A stretch of DNA of 64,000 nt from Capra hircus (GCF_001704415.2 NC_030823.1:74400458-74464457); one strand, 5' to 3'; positions 21,650-33,740 are shown, counted from the stretch's first letter. Notes: generated by a model from the letters alone, not told the origin. Program-made: numbers and translations.

Positions 21650-23400
21650 AAGATTCTAGTTGGTGGGGAAGATGAAACTGAACACGTCATCAGTTGTAAA
21701 GGAAAGGTACTGAATGCCAAGCCATGCCTTGTCTTCAGAAATCGTAAGTTGGGCTCTCCGAACACCTCTGCTGTGGTGGTCTGACCACTGTGTGCACGAC
21801 TGTAGGAATGCTGGGCTCCTGGTCTGGATGACTGCCAGGCTCTGTTCTGTGTTGAGGCTGCTAGTCACTGGTGTGTAGGTCTGGGTTTTAGTATGATTTG
21901 CTGCAAGGTCAGGGGAATCCCAGTCCTGGAGCCAGCGCTTTGATAGGTAGAACCAGGTCACAAAGTGGCTGGATGTGGAGACGTGTTTGGGTGTTTTTGT
22001 TTTGCGGCGGGGAGGCCAGAACCTGTTCTCAGGGTGGCAGCTGCAGGGTCAGGGGCCCCAGAGCTGGTGTCAGCCTGCTGGTGGCTGGGGTCAAGGCACA
22101 GGTGGGTTCCATAGCTGGTGTTGACCAGTTGATGGGTAGGGTCAGATCCCGACATGGCTGACTGAGGGGCACAAGGCATCTCGGAGGATGTGTCAGCTTG
22201 CTGGTGGCCTGGGGCTCTGTGGGTCTTGGCATTAGTGCTGGTGAGCAGTACCAGGCTCAAGGTGGGCAGGACCAGGTCCCACAGACCCTGCTTTCAGGGA
22301 CAGGGTCCTGGAGTTGGTGTTAACACACAGTGGGTGGGCTGAGGCTCAGGGGCTCTTGGGGCTGCTGTCCACCTTTTCATGGATTAGGCCAGGTCAGGGA
22401 TCTATGCTGACCTCCTGGCAGACAAGACCCTGTTCTACACCTGGTTTTGGGGTGCCAGGGATCCTAGGGTTAACATGGGCCCACTCTTGGGTAAGGCTGT
22501 GTCTTCAGCCTTGTGGTGGGCAAGACTGGGTCTTGGGGTGGCTTGGGGCTCTGGGTTACCTATGACAGTCAGCTTGACGTTACGTGCATGCATGCTAGGC
22601 CGCTTCAGTCGTGTCCAACTCTTTGCGACGCTATGGGCTGTAGCCTGCCAAGCTCCTCTGTCCATGGGATTCTCCAGGCAAGAATATTGGTCAGTTGTCA
22701 TGCCTTTCTCCAGGAGATCTTCCCCACTCAGGGACAGAGTGGTGTCTCCTGTATTGCAGGCAGATTCTTTACCACTGAGCCACCTGGGAAGTCCAGCGCT
22801 GCCTCCGGTAATCAAGGCAAGTGAGCACTCTCACCCTCCACTGCCTCTGTCAGGATAATATGCCCAGTAGCCACCGTATCACTGCTTATGCCTCTGCGGT
22901 CACTGGTGCCTTGCTGCTGCCAGTGTCAATGGTATGAGCACCCGGGGCACAAGGATGGTGACTTCTTATGCTGCCTCCTGGATTCTGAGCCACAGCCTCC
23001 ATCACCAATCGGGGCTGGGAACGTGGGGGTGTAGGCAGAGTACACAGCGACTTCTCCCACCTGACCGTTATATGCACCGCACGAGCTTCCCAACTTGGCA
23101 CCGCTGGGTGGCCACTTCTACAAAAGTCACACTAGAGAACACCCTGCACGGACTCCCCCAGCCCAGGCCAGCAGGATACAAGTACTCACTCCTGTTAGAA
23201 ACCTGCCCGGAGTACAGAGCAAACCTCCCCGCCCACCTTCTCCCCTCCCTCCACACATACACAGGCACAGAACCAGCCTACCAATATCCCCAGGCACCTG
23301 GGAACTCAAAAGCAAGCCATCACCACCACCAACAGGCCAGCAGGCCCGTCCCCAAGTGGCTCAGTCCCAGAAACCCTGCAAGCTTTTCCTAGTGACCCAG
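21650..23400. repeat. GC-rich degenerate repeat region, L1 5' UTR-like
   Basis: The words 'gctggtgt(t/c)(a/g)(g/a)cc', 'cagggtcctggagttggtg' and 'gctggtggc(c/t)' recur at irregular spacing from 21.9 to 22.5 kb. The following part (to about 23.4 kb) has 'gcctctgcggtcactggtgcc'. This style resembles the 5' UTR of old mammalian L1, but I could not confirm the family. The long open frames on both strands here are a by-product of high GC. A SINE interrupts it at 22590-22797. Confidence 0.4.
22590..22797 (-). mobile_element. Ruminant tRNA-type SINE, antisense
   Basis: A reverse SINE ('cttcagtcgtgtccaactc' to 'accactgagccacctgggaag') inserted in the GC-rich repeat region. Confidence 0.9.
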
Positions 23401-23661
23401 TTTGCCCCTTGGTAAATCCAGGCTGCGCGCATCACCCCGCACCGCTGAATGCGCACCAACAAGCAAGACGGCTCTTCTAGTGCTATGTGGTCCCCTTTGG
23501 TCACTTTTTCTACCCCAATTCCTTATGACCCCAGAGTGGACCGAGCCCCACGACTCTCACGAGAGACTAAAAGCAAATCTCCTCCCACCCTCGGTTCCTG
23601 TCGGCCGGCCTCGCGAGCCGCTCCGGTTCCCCACCAGGGAGCACACTCTGCAGGCTCCTAC

Positions 23662-23707
23662 CGGAGACTGTGGGCAGCAGGAGGAGCACGAGGACCACCA
23701 AAAGCAT
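23662..23707 (-). CDS. CD46: CD46-like gene B, exon 1 coding part (signal peptide)
   Basis: On the minus strand an ATG at 23707-23705 opens 'MLLVVLVLLLLPTVS' and leaves in phase 1 at TCCG|GTAGGA. Joined to CCP1 it gives S-E-A-C, matching the phase and the 'LLLLPT.S.AC' pattern I recall for cattle CD46. It is a hydrophobic leader directing the protein to the ER. At 15-17 residues it is short and has no basic n-region, whereas human CD46 has a 34-residue leader. The same frame is open upstream to a TGA near 23783 without another ATG. A C5T7 homopolymer 17 bases upstream of the ATG could hide a frameshift relative to a longer ancestral leader. The start choice is therefore provisional. Confidence 0.7.
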
Positions 23708-23972
23708 CCCTATGAGGCACCAAAAAAAGGGGGACTCCCGGGGCGACCAGGAGGGGCTTGCGCGATACGAAAGCCTCTGTCACTTTCGGGGAGACCAGCG
23801 GGAAAGCTGAGCCCAGCCCAGCGGAGCTCTGAGCTCGGTTGCCAGACGCAACAATCCCCACTCGTAAGGTGTCGGGTGCGGTAACGCGGAGGGGCGTAGC
23901 TGGGCCGTGCCGGGGGCGGGGTTAGGGTCTAGCGGGGCCAATGGACGGGCTGCAAGGTGGGGCCTCGGCGCC

Positions 23973-24216
23973 GGGGGCGGTCCCCGAGCCTGGTGGGGCG
24001 GTTCCCGCGCTGGAGGGGCGGTCCCTGCGCCCGGGGGGGCGGTCCGTGCGCCTGGAGGGGAGGTTCCAGCGCCCGGAGGGGCGGTCCTCGCGCCTGGGGG
24101 GGGCGGTTCCCGAGCTGGAGGGGCGGTCCCTGCGCCCGAAGGGGTGGTCCGTGAGCCTTGAGGGGCGGTCCCCGCGCCCGGGGGGGGCGGTCCTTGCGCC
24201 TGGAGGGGCGGGGCGC
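23973..24216 (-). repeat. Promoter minisatellite of GC boxes, ~21-bp units
   Basis: Eleven or so head-to-tail units of 20-22 bp have the form 'ggggcggtccctgcgcccgg' with scattered changes. About ten contain the Sp1/KLF core GGGCGG, and one more core lies near 23914. The array is about 270-510 bp upstream of the gene B ATG. Long open frames across it on both strands (Pro/Gly/Ala-rich) follow from the repeat and are not genes. Confidence 0.85.
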
Positions 24217-24799
24217 GGCGCTGCAGAGGGTTCTCCGTGGGCTCGCAGACTTGTGTGCGCCTCCGCCGACACACGGGATGTCGCTGGTTAGAGCCGCGGC
24301 GACTCGACGGGAATATCTAGTTCACCGCCTCTTGGTGAACAGACTGTTATCACCCTACGCAGGGAGGGTGGAAAGGAATCACGGGCTGGCCCGGTCATTA
24401 TTGTCCCTTTTCTGGAAGTCTGGATTAAGGAATCAAGTGCAGAATCCACCTGATTCAACCTGATTCAAAGAATCAACCTGAGGGTAAAAACCTAAGCCCA
24501 GGCAGCGTGTCACGGTCGGCCAGACACCCCTCAGGACTGCAGTCTGGACCTGGGGCATTCCAGACTGTCCGGACACCTGGGTCCTTTGTTAACTCTTTGG
24601 CATTAGTTAGGGATGATTCAGGAAACTATTATAGTTGTGGTTGAGCGTCTACTACTGAAATCTCTCATGGCCTGATAGATTTCAGAATCAGAAAAGATTT
24701 GCCCATTGCTCTCCCAATTGCTAGCATCAGTCAGTCTTCCACATATTTCCGAGAGAGTACCCTGGGAAGGTAAATTATTAAATAACATGGGCCATTAGC

Positions 24800-25478
24800 A
24801 TCAGTTCAGTTCAGTTTCAGTTCAGTCGCTCAGTCGTGTCCGACTCTGCGACCCCATGAATCGCAGCACGCCAGGCCTCCCTGTCCATCACCAACTCCCG
24901 GAGCTCACTCAGATTCAGGTCCATCGAGTCAGTGATGCCATCCAGCCATCTCATCCTCTGTCGTGTCTCCTGCCCCCAATCCCTCCCAGCATCAGAGTCT
25001 TTTCCAATGAGTCAACTCTTTGCATGAGGTGGCCAAAGTACTGGAGTTTCAGCTTTAGCATCAGTCCTTCCAGTGAATACCCAGGACTGATCTCCTTTAG
25101 AATGGACTGGTTGGATCTCGTTGCAGTCCAAGGGACTCTCAAGAGTCTTCTCCAACACCACAGTTCAAAAGCATCAATTCTTTGTTGTTCAGCCTTCTTC
25201 ACAGTCCAACTCTCACATCCATACATGACCACTGGAAAAACCATAGCCCTGACTAGACGGACCTTTGTTGGCAAAGTAACGTCTCTGCTTTTGAATATGC
25301 TTTCTAGATTGATTATAACTTTCCTTCCAAGGAGTAAACGCCTTTTAATTTCATGGCTGCAATCACCATCTGCAGTGATTTTGGAGCCCCCCCAAAATAA
25401 AATCTGATACTGTTTCTACTGTTTCCCCATCTATTTCCCATGAAGTGATGGGACCAGATGCCATGATCTTATGGGTTT
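24800..25478 (-). mobile_element. BovB 3' third, antisense
   Basis: An antisense BovB terminus ('cagttcagtcgctcagtcgtg'), continuing to 'gaagtgatgggaccagatgcc'. It is well preserved. Confidence 0.9.
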
Positions 25479-27787
25479 CAACTCTCAGGAACCCTTGTTA
25501 TTGAATGACTAAATGTTTTATTAAAGATGAAATACACTTTTATTGAAAAGGTGAGGACAAGGATGCATTAAGTGCAAAATTCTTGGAAACAATGTCATTA
25601 GAGTTGGGAGGGGTAGGAATTGGTTAGGTGAAGTGGCAAGGGGGAGAACTTTTCTGTTGAAACAATCTTGCAAATGACGCTGCAAAATCAAGAGTGAGCA
25701 CAATTTATTTGTAAAGTTATAAGTAAAGCTGTATGCTTAGTAGAAGACAGACAAAAGTAACATGACTGGCAGTAAAGAGCAGACAAAAGGAGTTGACATT
25801 TTCTTCTTAGTTGAGAAAAACTAAAAAGGGCAGCCAATGTGAGTAAACATATTGGGAGACCAGTACTCTCAAATTTTTATATTTACCATAACATTTTATA
25901 TGCCACAGTTTTAAAATGAACATGACTTCTTAACAATTTAGCCGTCCCATTTAGAGGTTATCCCAAAGAATCATCTGTGAGCAAAGATTTATAGTTTGGG
26001 GGAAAAATTTAAGCCCTATGTACTTAGCAGAAGTCTTAAGGATTCTATGATAGGTAATTTAAAGGATGGAATTCTGTGCAGCAGCTTGAAAAATATCACT
26101 GTGGGAAACTATGATATATTTTAAGTGCACAAAACAGACTCCAAACCACTTCATAACTTGTCATTCTTTCTATTAAAAAACAAAAGTAGTACTTGATACA
26201 CATAAAGAGATTAGCTGGAAATATTCCAAAATTAAGTAATAGTTGATAGGATTATGGATATTTCATGTTCCTTGGGCTTTTCAGCTTTCTATATTGACCC
26301 TATGTTACATTCAAACCAGGCAAAGAAAAAAATTTACATGCAACCTGCATTCCAAGTGTTACTTTGTTCATAGAATGGCTGGGACAGAGCCGGTATCACA
26401 CAGAGTAAAGGTATGCGAGGATGGTGAGGAGATGAAGATTCTCCTTATAAAAGTCACATGTATCAGGCGGAACTATTATACTTTATCAACATTTAAGCAA
26501 CTTTATATCTGAAATATGCTAAAGATATTCTGGGATACACAAACCATGGAATTTCTTCTTCCTCCCAGACCAACACAATTTTTTGAATTCTTGGAAGAGC
26601 ATATAAAACCCAAAGTGTGGGTGTGATGTATAAAAGAAATACCTTAGTGTCTTGGGTTATAAAATCCAGATATTCCATCCATGATAATGCAATTAAGGGA
26701 GTTGTAAAGACAATGAAAGGAAACACAATGAGCGAGAACTGAAATTTCTTTTAATTCTTGTACTTGTGGAAGAGTGATGTAACAGAAATAATCTGTGGTT
26801 TATTGTTGGCAATTATTTGTGAAAGGAGAATCCATTTAATTATATTTCAATAAAACTGAGAAAAGTTTCCTGTGTATTTTTAGGTCTGTAAGTTGTGTGT
26901 GTTTCTTCATCCAATTTTTAAAAGGTAGGAAAGAGATAAGGCTGTTTTTTGGTTTCCTAGTTTCAGTTGGTATTTCAGATTTAAAGGTTGGGTTTTACTG
27001 AAATGTTCTTATGAGCTCTAAAATTTCTACATCTGGGATTCATCAAATTATTCTAAATTAAAGACTTTCACATGGATTTCTTCAGCTTATTTCGATTTGA
27101 CAAAAAGGAGGTTCCATTTGCAAGGTTTTGAGCCTTGTTTTCTATTTTTCTGTACGAGTTCCATCAGGCAGAGACAGTTTTCTTGCTGTATCTCCAATAC
27201 TGAGACAGTTCTGGACCCATATTAGATGCATAACAAATGCCCACTCAATACTGAAGAAAATAAATGGGTGTTGCCGTCGGATGCATTGAACATGTCTCTG
27301 CTATCCCTCCCCCAGTGTGGATTTACCAAATCTTGGGAAGGTTATGAGAGATTTTAATAATGTTAGGTTCTGGGAACAAAGCAGGATTTGCCTCTGAAAA
27401 GAATGACCTACAAGTGTCTGCACAGAAAACTTTCCTAAATCAGGCAGACAAGCTGACCTATGAAGTGGATCTGTTCACTGTCTAACCCTTAGCTTTGAGA
27501 TCATTTTAGTGACAGAGTTCAAAGTAGGGGGGGAGGGTGGTATTGACTGTGAACTTCCTAAGGTCCTGAGAGAAATAGAACTTAAGAGTCAAGGCTTTGA
27601 GTGAAATAGGGGCTTAAACACTAGTGGTTCCTCCAACTCCCCCTAAAGATTTTGTGAAAGTGCCAATAAGCAAATGAGGAGAGAACGGAGAGCATAGGCT
27701 TTGAGCTCTGTAGTAGCTCTCCTGCAAACTTTAGGAACGATGGTAGGGTAGAGGGAGGTGTCTGGGGATGTCATTAAATGAAAAGTT
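25479..27787. other. Intergenic, no feature recognised
   Basis: AT-rich sequence upstream of the gene B CpG island. I see no exon with CCP cysteine spacing and no clear repeat family. Open frames are short. Confidence 0.5.
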
Positions 27788-27945
27788 GCAGCGACTTCCC
27801 TGGAGGTCCCGTGGTTAAGACTCTGTGCTTCCACTTCAGGGAGCATGGGTTCGATCCCTGGCCAGGGAACTAACTAAGCTCTTGTATGCCACAAAGTGCA
27901 ACCAAAGAATAAAAATAAATGAACCGAGAGGGACTTCGTTAAATG
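27788..27945 (+). mobile_element. CHR-type tRNA-derived SINE
   Basis: A cetartiodactyl SINE with 'cttccctggaggtcccgtgg' and the tRNA-like box B 'gggttcgatccctggccagg', ending in an A-rich tail ('aagaataaaaataaatgaa'). Confidence 0.85.
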
Positions 27946-29399
27946 AAACAATGTTAGATGATCCTTTGCCTCATCAGTGGGTATATTTGCATTCTGCTTT
28001 TCAGAAGTGGACACAGCAGCATGAAGGGACCTGTGCACGCTCTCAGAAGGGGCTTGCCCCTCTCTGCACGTTAGGCATTTGCGGAAACCTGAAAGAGAAT
28101 GGCTTAGCGAAGCACAGTTAAGCCGCCTTTCTGATGTTGGTCCTGGGAGCCCCGCCACCTCTGCTTGCACCTGGTAGGCGCCTGCCAGACCTCAGGAGAA
28201 TCACTGTGGAGCCACACCCAACACAGGGATCCTAACCGCCAGGCACAGAGGGGAGGGCCTTGCTCAGAAGGACCACGGGCTCGCTTTGTTTCCTCTTGGC
28301 TTTCGGAACCTTCACACGGAAAATATGTTACAAAGCAAATGAAACAAAATTAGAATGCTGTCACTAGGAATAGCTTCCAGACCAATTGTTGCAGTTCCTG
28401 CTTTTCAGATAAAAAAAGTAAGGCCAGAGGTGAACAGAGCTGCTCAACACTACGAGTAAAGTTAGGCAATATAGTGTTTTATCCATAGTTAAAACATACA
28501 GTATTTCCATAGATAACTGAAGTTTAAAAAAAATCATGGATCTCTTGCAATTACATTTTTTCCCTTAAGAAAGTAAAAAACTGATACACTATATATATTA
28601 CTTTAGTCTGTCTACAGGAAATATACTATAAATCTATAAAATAATAATAACATAATTGTATAAAAATAATAGCTATTTAAGAAAGGTATATGTGTATAAA
28701 GAAACATATAAAGAAAGATTACAAGAAAGTTAAAGAATTAATAATGGTTATCATTGAGTAATATAAGTACATGTGACTGATAACGTGTTACATATTATCT
28801 TCCTGCATTTTCTAAATTCTCCTTGGCGACTCCCTTCTATATTATAAACATTTGAAAATAAGGAAGATGACAAAGATGTAGTTTATCCTGGCTAGATAAT
28901 GTTTGCTTTCAGCACAAGAGAAGAGGGTGAAGGGGTGACCAGAATCGAGAGTAAGAGGAGGGAGATTCGCTGCATGCTGGGAGAGCTTCAGCACCTTCTA
29001 GGGCACATGTTCGCATCTCTGTGAAGTCACTTCTTACTTTTTATAACTCTCAGATCTTACTCTGGTGACATGAATTGGCTCCTTTTCAAACAACATTTTA
29101 ATATAGGGTATTCTCCAGCTTTATGTTACTTTGTCAAGGAAGGACACTGAAATGACAGATTTATGTTTAGATGAGAGCATGATCGACATATGAATTACCC
29201 AAAATTTTTTTGCTGATAATCATGATGCAAGGACTGCACATACATCATCAGTATAAGTTCAAAAGAAGTGTCTGTTTCCTCCCTGCGGCGGTTCCTATGT
29301 TGAGTGCAAGAAAAGTTGGCATAAATCGAGACACCGAGTAACTTGACCTTTCCTTATTGTTTCTTTTGTCAAAGAAAGAGTTTTCAGAGTTAAGCAACT
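27946..29399. other. Intergenic, no feature recognised
   Basis: Mostly unique sequence: a GC-richer part to about 28.35 kb, then very AT-rich. No supported gene or repeat family. Confidence 0.5.
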
Positions 29400-29640
29400 A
29401 GATAAAAAGAGCCTGACTCCAGAACACGCTCTGCGGGCCTCCAGCGTGCAGGCTTTGGAGTCTGCTGCTTCTCCTGTGTTGCCCTGTTTGGCCCGCCCCG
29501 TGCTCGGTGCACAGACCTTAGACCTTCCACGGACTGACCGGATCCTTACCCACCAGATGTTGCTGCAAATGATTAACTTTGCTATTTTAGAACATTGTGA
29601 ACAAAGAAACTATTTTGAAAGAAATAGTTGAGGCAAATTC
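29400..29640 (+). mobile_element. Possible LTR fragment
   Basis: A GC-rich block followed by 'attgtgaacaaagaaactat' and an AT-rich end gives an LTR-like U3/R/U5 profile. It carries no clean TG...CA ends. The family is not recognised and the call rests on general layout. Confidence 0.3.
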
Positions 29641-29671
29641 ATTGAGGACTTCCTGCCGTTTTATTTGAAAG

Positions 29672-29853
29672 GTGCAGAGTCGGACACGACTGAAGCGACT
29701 CAGCAGCAGCAGCAGCGGTCCTTGCGCACAATTTGAGATGCTGTAACTGGGTTGCCATTTCCTTCCCCAGGGGATCTTGCCGACCCAGGGATCAAACCCA
29801 GGTCTCCCGCATTGTGGGCAGACGCTTTAACCTCTGAACCACCAAGGAAGCCC
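29672..29853. mobile_element. Two SINE fragments, opposite orientations
   Basis: Bases 29672-29716 are the plus-strand SINE terminus with a (GCA)n tail ('gcagagtcggacacgactga'). Bases 29735-29853 are a reverse SINE ending in 'ctctgaaccaccaaggaagcc'. Confidence 0.85.
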
Positions 29854-29856
29854 AAA

Positions 29857-31445
29857 GTATGTTTTCCAAAGATTGGGGAATGATTGTAATTTTGATAAAT
29901 TCATCCTAAATATTTACACTTCTCATTTGATTATACTCAGAAATTATGTAAATTTAAAAAGTGAGCCTTACACAAATGTTAGTTTAGCATGGGAAAGAAG
30001 ACATATAAGCACAGTCTATGGCAAATTAAAATGACTACTCAATGTTAGAAGAATTAATGAATGAGAAATTGAAAGAATGCAGTTGTCAAATACTATGGGA
30101 TGTGTTCATATACAATTTTGAGTAAAGGGTGAAATGATTGTCATTTGATAAAAATTTTTTAAAATATTTCAGTATTATACGGTCAGTATAATCTCAAGAT
30201 ACAAACCTGGAAATGTAAAATAATATGTAAAGAAGCTTAAGAATGTTACCACTGGAAGGAGGCCATTACAGATAATTTTTATATTTTTCTATGTTTTCGG
30301 TGTGTTCAATAATAAAGCACATATTACTCAAGGAAAATGTTTTTTTTTAAATGTTTAAAAATAAGTATAAACTAGTATGGAGAGGAAATGCCGAGAGTTC
30401 CAAAGAAAGATATCACTTTGGAATTGTTTGGGAGAGCTTCATGGGTGAGTGAATTCTGAGCTATATTAATGCAACGTAGATAGAAAGAAAGGTGAAATGT
30501 GTTTTAGGCAGGTAACCTGGCAGGAATAAGGCCAAATCAAATGATATTTTGAGCATTCTTATGGAATATACTTTTTAAATAACTTGTAAAGACAACCCAT
30601 GTTTTCATAGTCTGGAATTAGTCTGTTTATATTTGGTGGTGGCACAGATGGCTATGGATCATTCTGTACAACTTTTCTATCCTATGACCCTAATAGTAAA
30701 GGAAAAGAAATGCATCGCCCAAGAGAGTTGGAGGCATAACCTGAAGCATTCCTGAAAACACAATAGTCTCTTGTATTCCTTGTGAACTATCCTGCCTCGT
30801 TTGCCTTCTGCTCCCTTATATATGTATTTGTGTAAATACAGAAATAATTCTATTTCCCCTTCAAACTATTAGAATAACACTAGAAAAAGCATTCTCTTAG
30901 GAAGCCTTGGCATCTTTATCTCAAGCCTTTATAGCCTATTGCCGTACCAGCTGAGCATCCTCAGAACACATGCACAGGCCCACTGAGAAAGATCAGGCTG
31001 GATGATCTTTAATGCTTCAAAAAATGAATTACTAATTCTAAATTCTTAAAAAGTAATGTAGATTTTGTTTCCACAGATATTAGAGGAAAGCATGTTACTC
31101 CAGGGGCATGGTGACACAGAAGCAAGTTGAGTGCCATCCCAGATAATACAGACAGGACTTTGCAAATTTATTTCTGTTTAGGAGAAAATAGGATATAACC
31201 TGTATTATTTTTGTTGTTCAGAAAAAATTGAATCGCCTATATATTAGCCCTAAATGCCTCTCCCTATCTTTACCTTCTCCTGTATCTGCTTCTGTTAATA
31301 TTAATACTACCCTCTGTTGAAAATAAGATTTCTGACATGGTGTAACTAAGAAATGCCAGGTTTAGATTAGTTCGCATTGATATCTGAAGAAGTAGCTCAG
31401 AAAGATAGGAAATTTAATAAAAATTGTATTTTAAACTCTGCTATC
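29857..31445. other. Intergenic, no feature recognised
   Basis: AT-rich unique-looking sequence with no exon or repeat family that I can support. Confidence 0.5.
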
Positions 31446-31447
31446 TG

Positions 31448-31560
31448 TGCTGTGCTCGGTCGTGTCTGACTCTTTGCGACCCTATGGACTGTGGCTCGCC
31501 AGGCTCCTCTGTCCGTGGGAGTCTCCAGACAAGAACACGGGAGTGGGTAGCCATTTCCTG
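31448..31560 (-). mobile_element. SINE fragment, antisense
   Basis: A reverse ruminant SINE ('gctcggtcgtgtctgactctt', 'gggagtgggtagccatttcc'), cut off before the tRNA head. GC-rich sequence with no recognised content follows to about 31.86 kb. Confidence 0.85.
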
Positions 31561-32639
31561 ACCTACCGGCAGGACCTGATTTCACACCTGTTCTCCATAC
31601 GTGGTGGCACCTCAACCACCTGGGGAGCCTTTCGAGGTCCAGTTCCTGCCAGACTCCCCCCAGCTGGCTGCCCTGCTGGGTGGGGTGGGGTGAGGTGGGT
31701 GAAGCCTCTGTGGGGGAAACTTCCCTGGGAATGGGGGGCGCCTCCCACTGTAGCTGCAGGGCTGTGTGGGGCTGTTGACTGGAGAATTCAGGTTCTGGTT
31801 CCCAGGATGTGGTGGGGACAGGTAAGACCCTGGGTTGCTTTATTCACCTCTCTGCTGAGGTAGCTACGACAGACCCGTGGGCGTAAAAGCTTTGGGTCAG
31901 TTGTAACAAGCTTCTGATTCGCCTACTGTGTCCCTGGCTCCAGGCTAGATATTGCCAATAAAACAAGCAACTTATGGATTCTGCCAGCAGGTTGCTGTGA
32001 TTCCAGTCCCCAAATGAGAAAGTGCCAGAAGACAGAGTTGAACATAAAAGCATAAAAACTGACTTGGGACATCTTTTCTGTAAAAGTAGTTTCTGGAGTT
32101 CTCATGAATGCTTAATTTTTAACAGTGCTCAAGGCTGGGTCATGAAAAGCAAAATGCATGCCCCAAGTAACTAACATGACCATTATTCAGGTTTATTTTG
32201 CTTTATTCATCTGCAGGCTAGCAGCTCTTTACCTAAAATCAGCATTCCAAGTGATTTTTCCTAATAAATTGCTAAGCAAAATGTTTCTTTTGGAGATATC
32301 TTGAGTCTGGTTTTCCAAGTGATGATTTCTATCTGGCTGGAAAATTCTTTGTCAGGCACGAGTGCCACTTACCTGAGTTTTGCCATATATTTACTGTAAG
32401 CGTATCAGTGGAGAGCGCATTGGGCTGAAGGCACCCCCAGCCTCATGCTGGTTGCACTGGCAAAGAATTTCCTGCTGTGGAACTAAGTGCTGATGAACCT
32501 CAATGAACACAAGAGAAGTTGAATCTTTGACCAACTCAGGGTAAAAAGACTGTTAAATCTTGAACCTGGTAAGTCTTCATGTAAGATGTTGGCAACTCTG
32601 CATTTTGAGAAGCTGGTGTATAGTTTTATAGAAGTGCCT

Positions 32640-32978
32640 AGCAGCCAGGGACGGGGGAGCCTGGTGGGCTGCCGTTTACGGGGTCGCACAGAGTTGGACA
32701 CGACTGAAGCGACTTAGCATTTACATTTTGGGGCAGTTTGAGAGTTTTCCTTGAACACAGGAACGCTATGCTTTGTGTCTGTTCTAATGTGATTCTGTTC
32801 CCACCTTCCCATCACAATCACCCAAGGGGCCGTTAGACTAGTGGTTTTGAAATGGCAACCCACTCCAGTGTTCTTGCCTGGAGAATCGCAGGGACGGCGG
32901 AGCCTGGTGGGCTGCCGTCTATGGGGTCGCACAGAGTCGGACACGCCTGGAGTGGCGCAGCAGCAGCAGCAGCAGCAG
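32640..32978 (+). mobile_element. Two SINE 3' fragments
   Basis: Bases 32640-32722 and 32848-32978 are plus-strand SINE ends ('gggagcctggtgggctgccgt', 'cggacacg'). The second has a (GCA)6-type tail. Confidence 0.88.
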
Positions 32979-33079
32979 GTTATGCTGCTGTGCAGTCAGG
33001 GGCGAGAGCCCCTCTGTCTTAGCTTTTCTGCGGCTGCTTTCACAAACTACAGCAAACCTGGTGTTTGTCGTAGTGGCTT

Positions 33080-33740
33080 CGGGCGGCTATAACAAACACT
33101 CCAGACAAGGCAGCCTGTGAACACAGATTTGTTTCTCACAGTTTGAAATCTGGGAAGACCAACATCAGGCCCTGGCGGAGGTGGTGCCTGGGGAGAACCA
33201 GCTTTCTGGTTTGCAGACAGTGCCCTCTAGCGGCAACGTCTGGGGCAGCGGGGTGAGCACATTTTACTGCGTCTTCTTTCATAAGGACATTAACCCCAGT
33301 CATGAGGCCTCCACCCTCGTGACCTAATCACTTCTCAGTGGCCCCTACTGGCTAATGCTGTCACCTCTGGAGTAGTATTTTAACAGAAATTTCGATGTGA
33401 CGCAAACATTCACACAATTACTGTTTAAAACAACGCATCTGTGTTCTTTGAGTTCTGGAGGCCAGTCTGAGATCAGGTTACAGGCAGGGCCGCATTCCCC
33501 CCAAGAGGCGCTGGAAGGCAATCCGTTTCCGCGCCTTTTCCAGCTTCCAGAGCTGCATGCTGCGGCATGCGGGCCCCCTCCTGCGTCCTCCACCCTGGCA
33601 CGCTGCCTCAGCGGACTCACCGCCTTTCCGCTGTACTCAGGTCTCCCCTCTGCATTCTTCTTGTGAGGATTAAATGTTACATTTAGGGCCCCACCTGGGG
33701 GGCGGATAATCTTCCCATCCAAGATCTTTTCTTCAAAGAC
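33080..33740 (+). repeat. Two related old repeat copies in tandem
   Basis: Two diverged segments (about 33080-33370 and 33420-33740) share the order 'cag..ttctggagg' or 'cagtttgaaatctggg', then 'tccagcttcc', 'ataaggac' or 'gaggattaa', and 'agggccccacct'. They look like an old mammalian interspersed repeat. I cannot name the family. Confidence 0.4.

Larger units (their letters stand above)
18136..23707 (-). other. CD46: Gene B: 5' part of a CD46-like gene
   Basis: Three exons on the minus strand fit one transcript: leader 23662-23707, CCP1 18580-18768 and CCP2 first half 18136-18238. The introns are 4.9 kb and 341 bp. All three have GT donors. CCP1 and CCP2a have pyrimidine-rich AG acceptors, and the phases match (1, 1, then 2). 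In the CD46 family the complete protein has four CCP modules, a Ser/Thr/Pro region, a transmembrane segment and a short tail. It is a cofactor for factor I cleavage of C3b and C4b on host cells. The next exon (second half of CCP2) was not found down to base 1. The gene therefore continues past the left edge or is truncated. Which CD46 paralogue this is cannot be settled from the window. Confidence 0.82.
23400..24300 (-). promoter_or_regulatory. CpG island promoter of CD46-like gene B
   Basis: About 0.9 kb of CpG-dense sequence in an otherwise AT-rich window. The gene B leader exon is embedded in it and an array of GC boxes lies just upstream on the minus strand. No TATA box is evident at an obvious place. 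A CpG-island, Sp1-type, broadly expressed promoter fits the ubiquitous expression known for CD46. The exact transcription start cannot be fixed from the sequence. Confidence 0.7.

Noticed and set aside
21898..23884. Overlapping open frames suggesting GC-rich genes
   Set aside because: The frames overlap on both strands, lack family signals and lie in a degenerate repeat region interrupted by a SINE.
23780..24291. Long Pro/Gly/Ala-rich open frames on both strands over the CpG island
   Set aside because: They follow from the ~21-bp GC-box repeat and high GC. Several frames are open at once and none has a protein-family signal.
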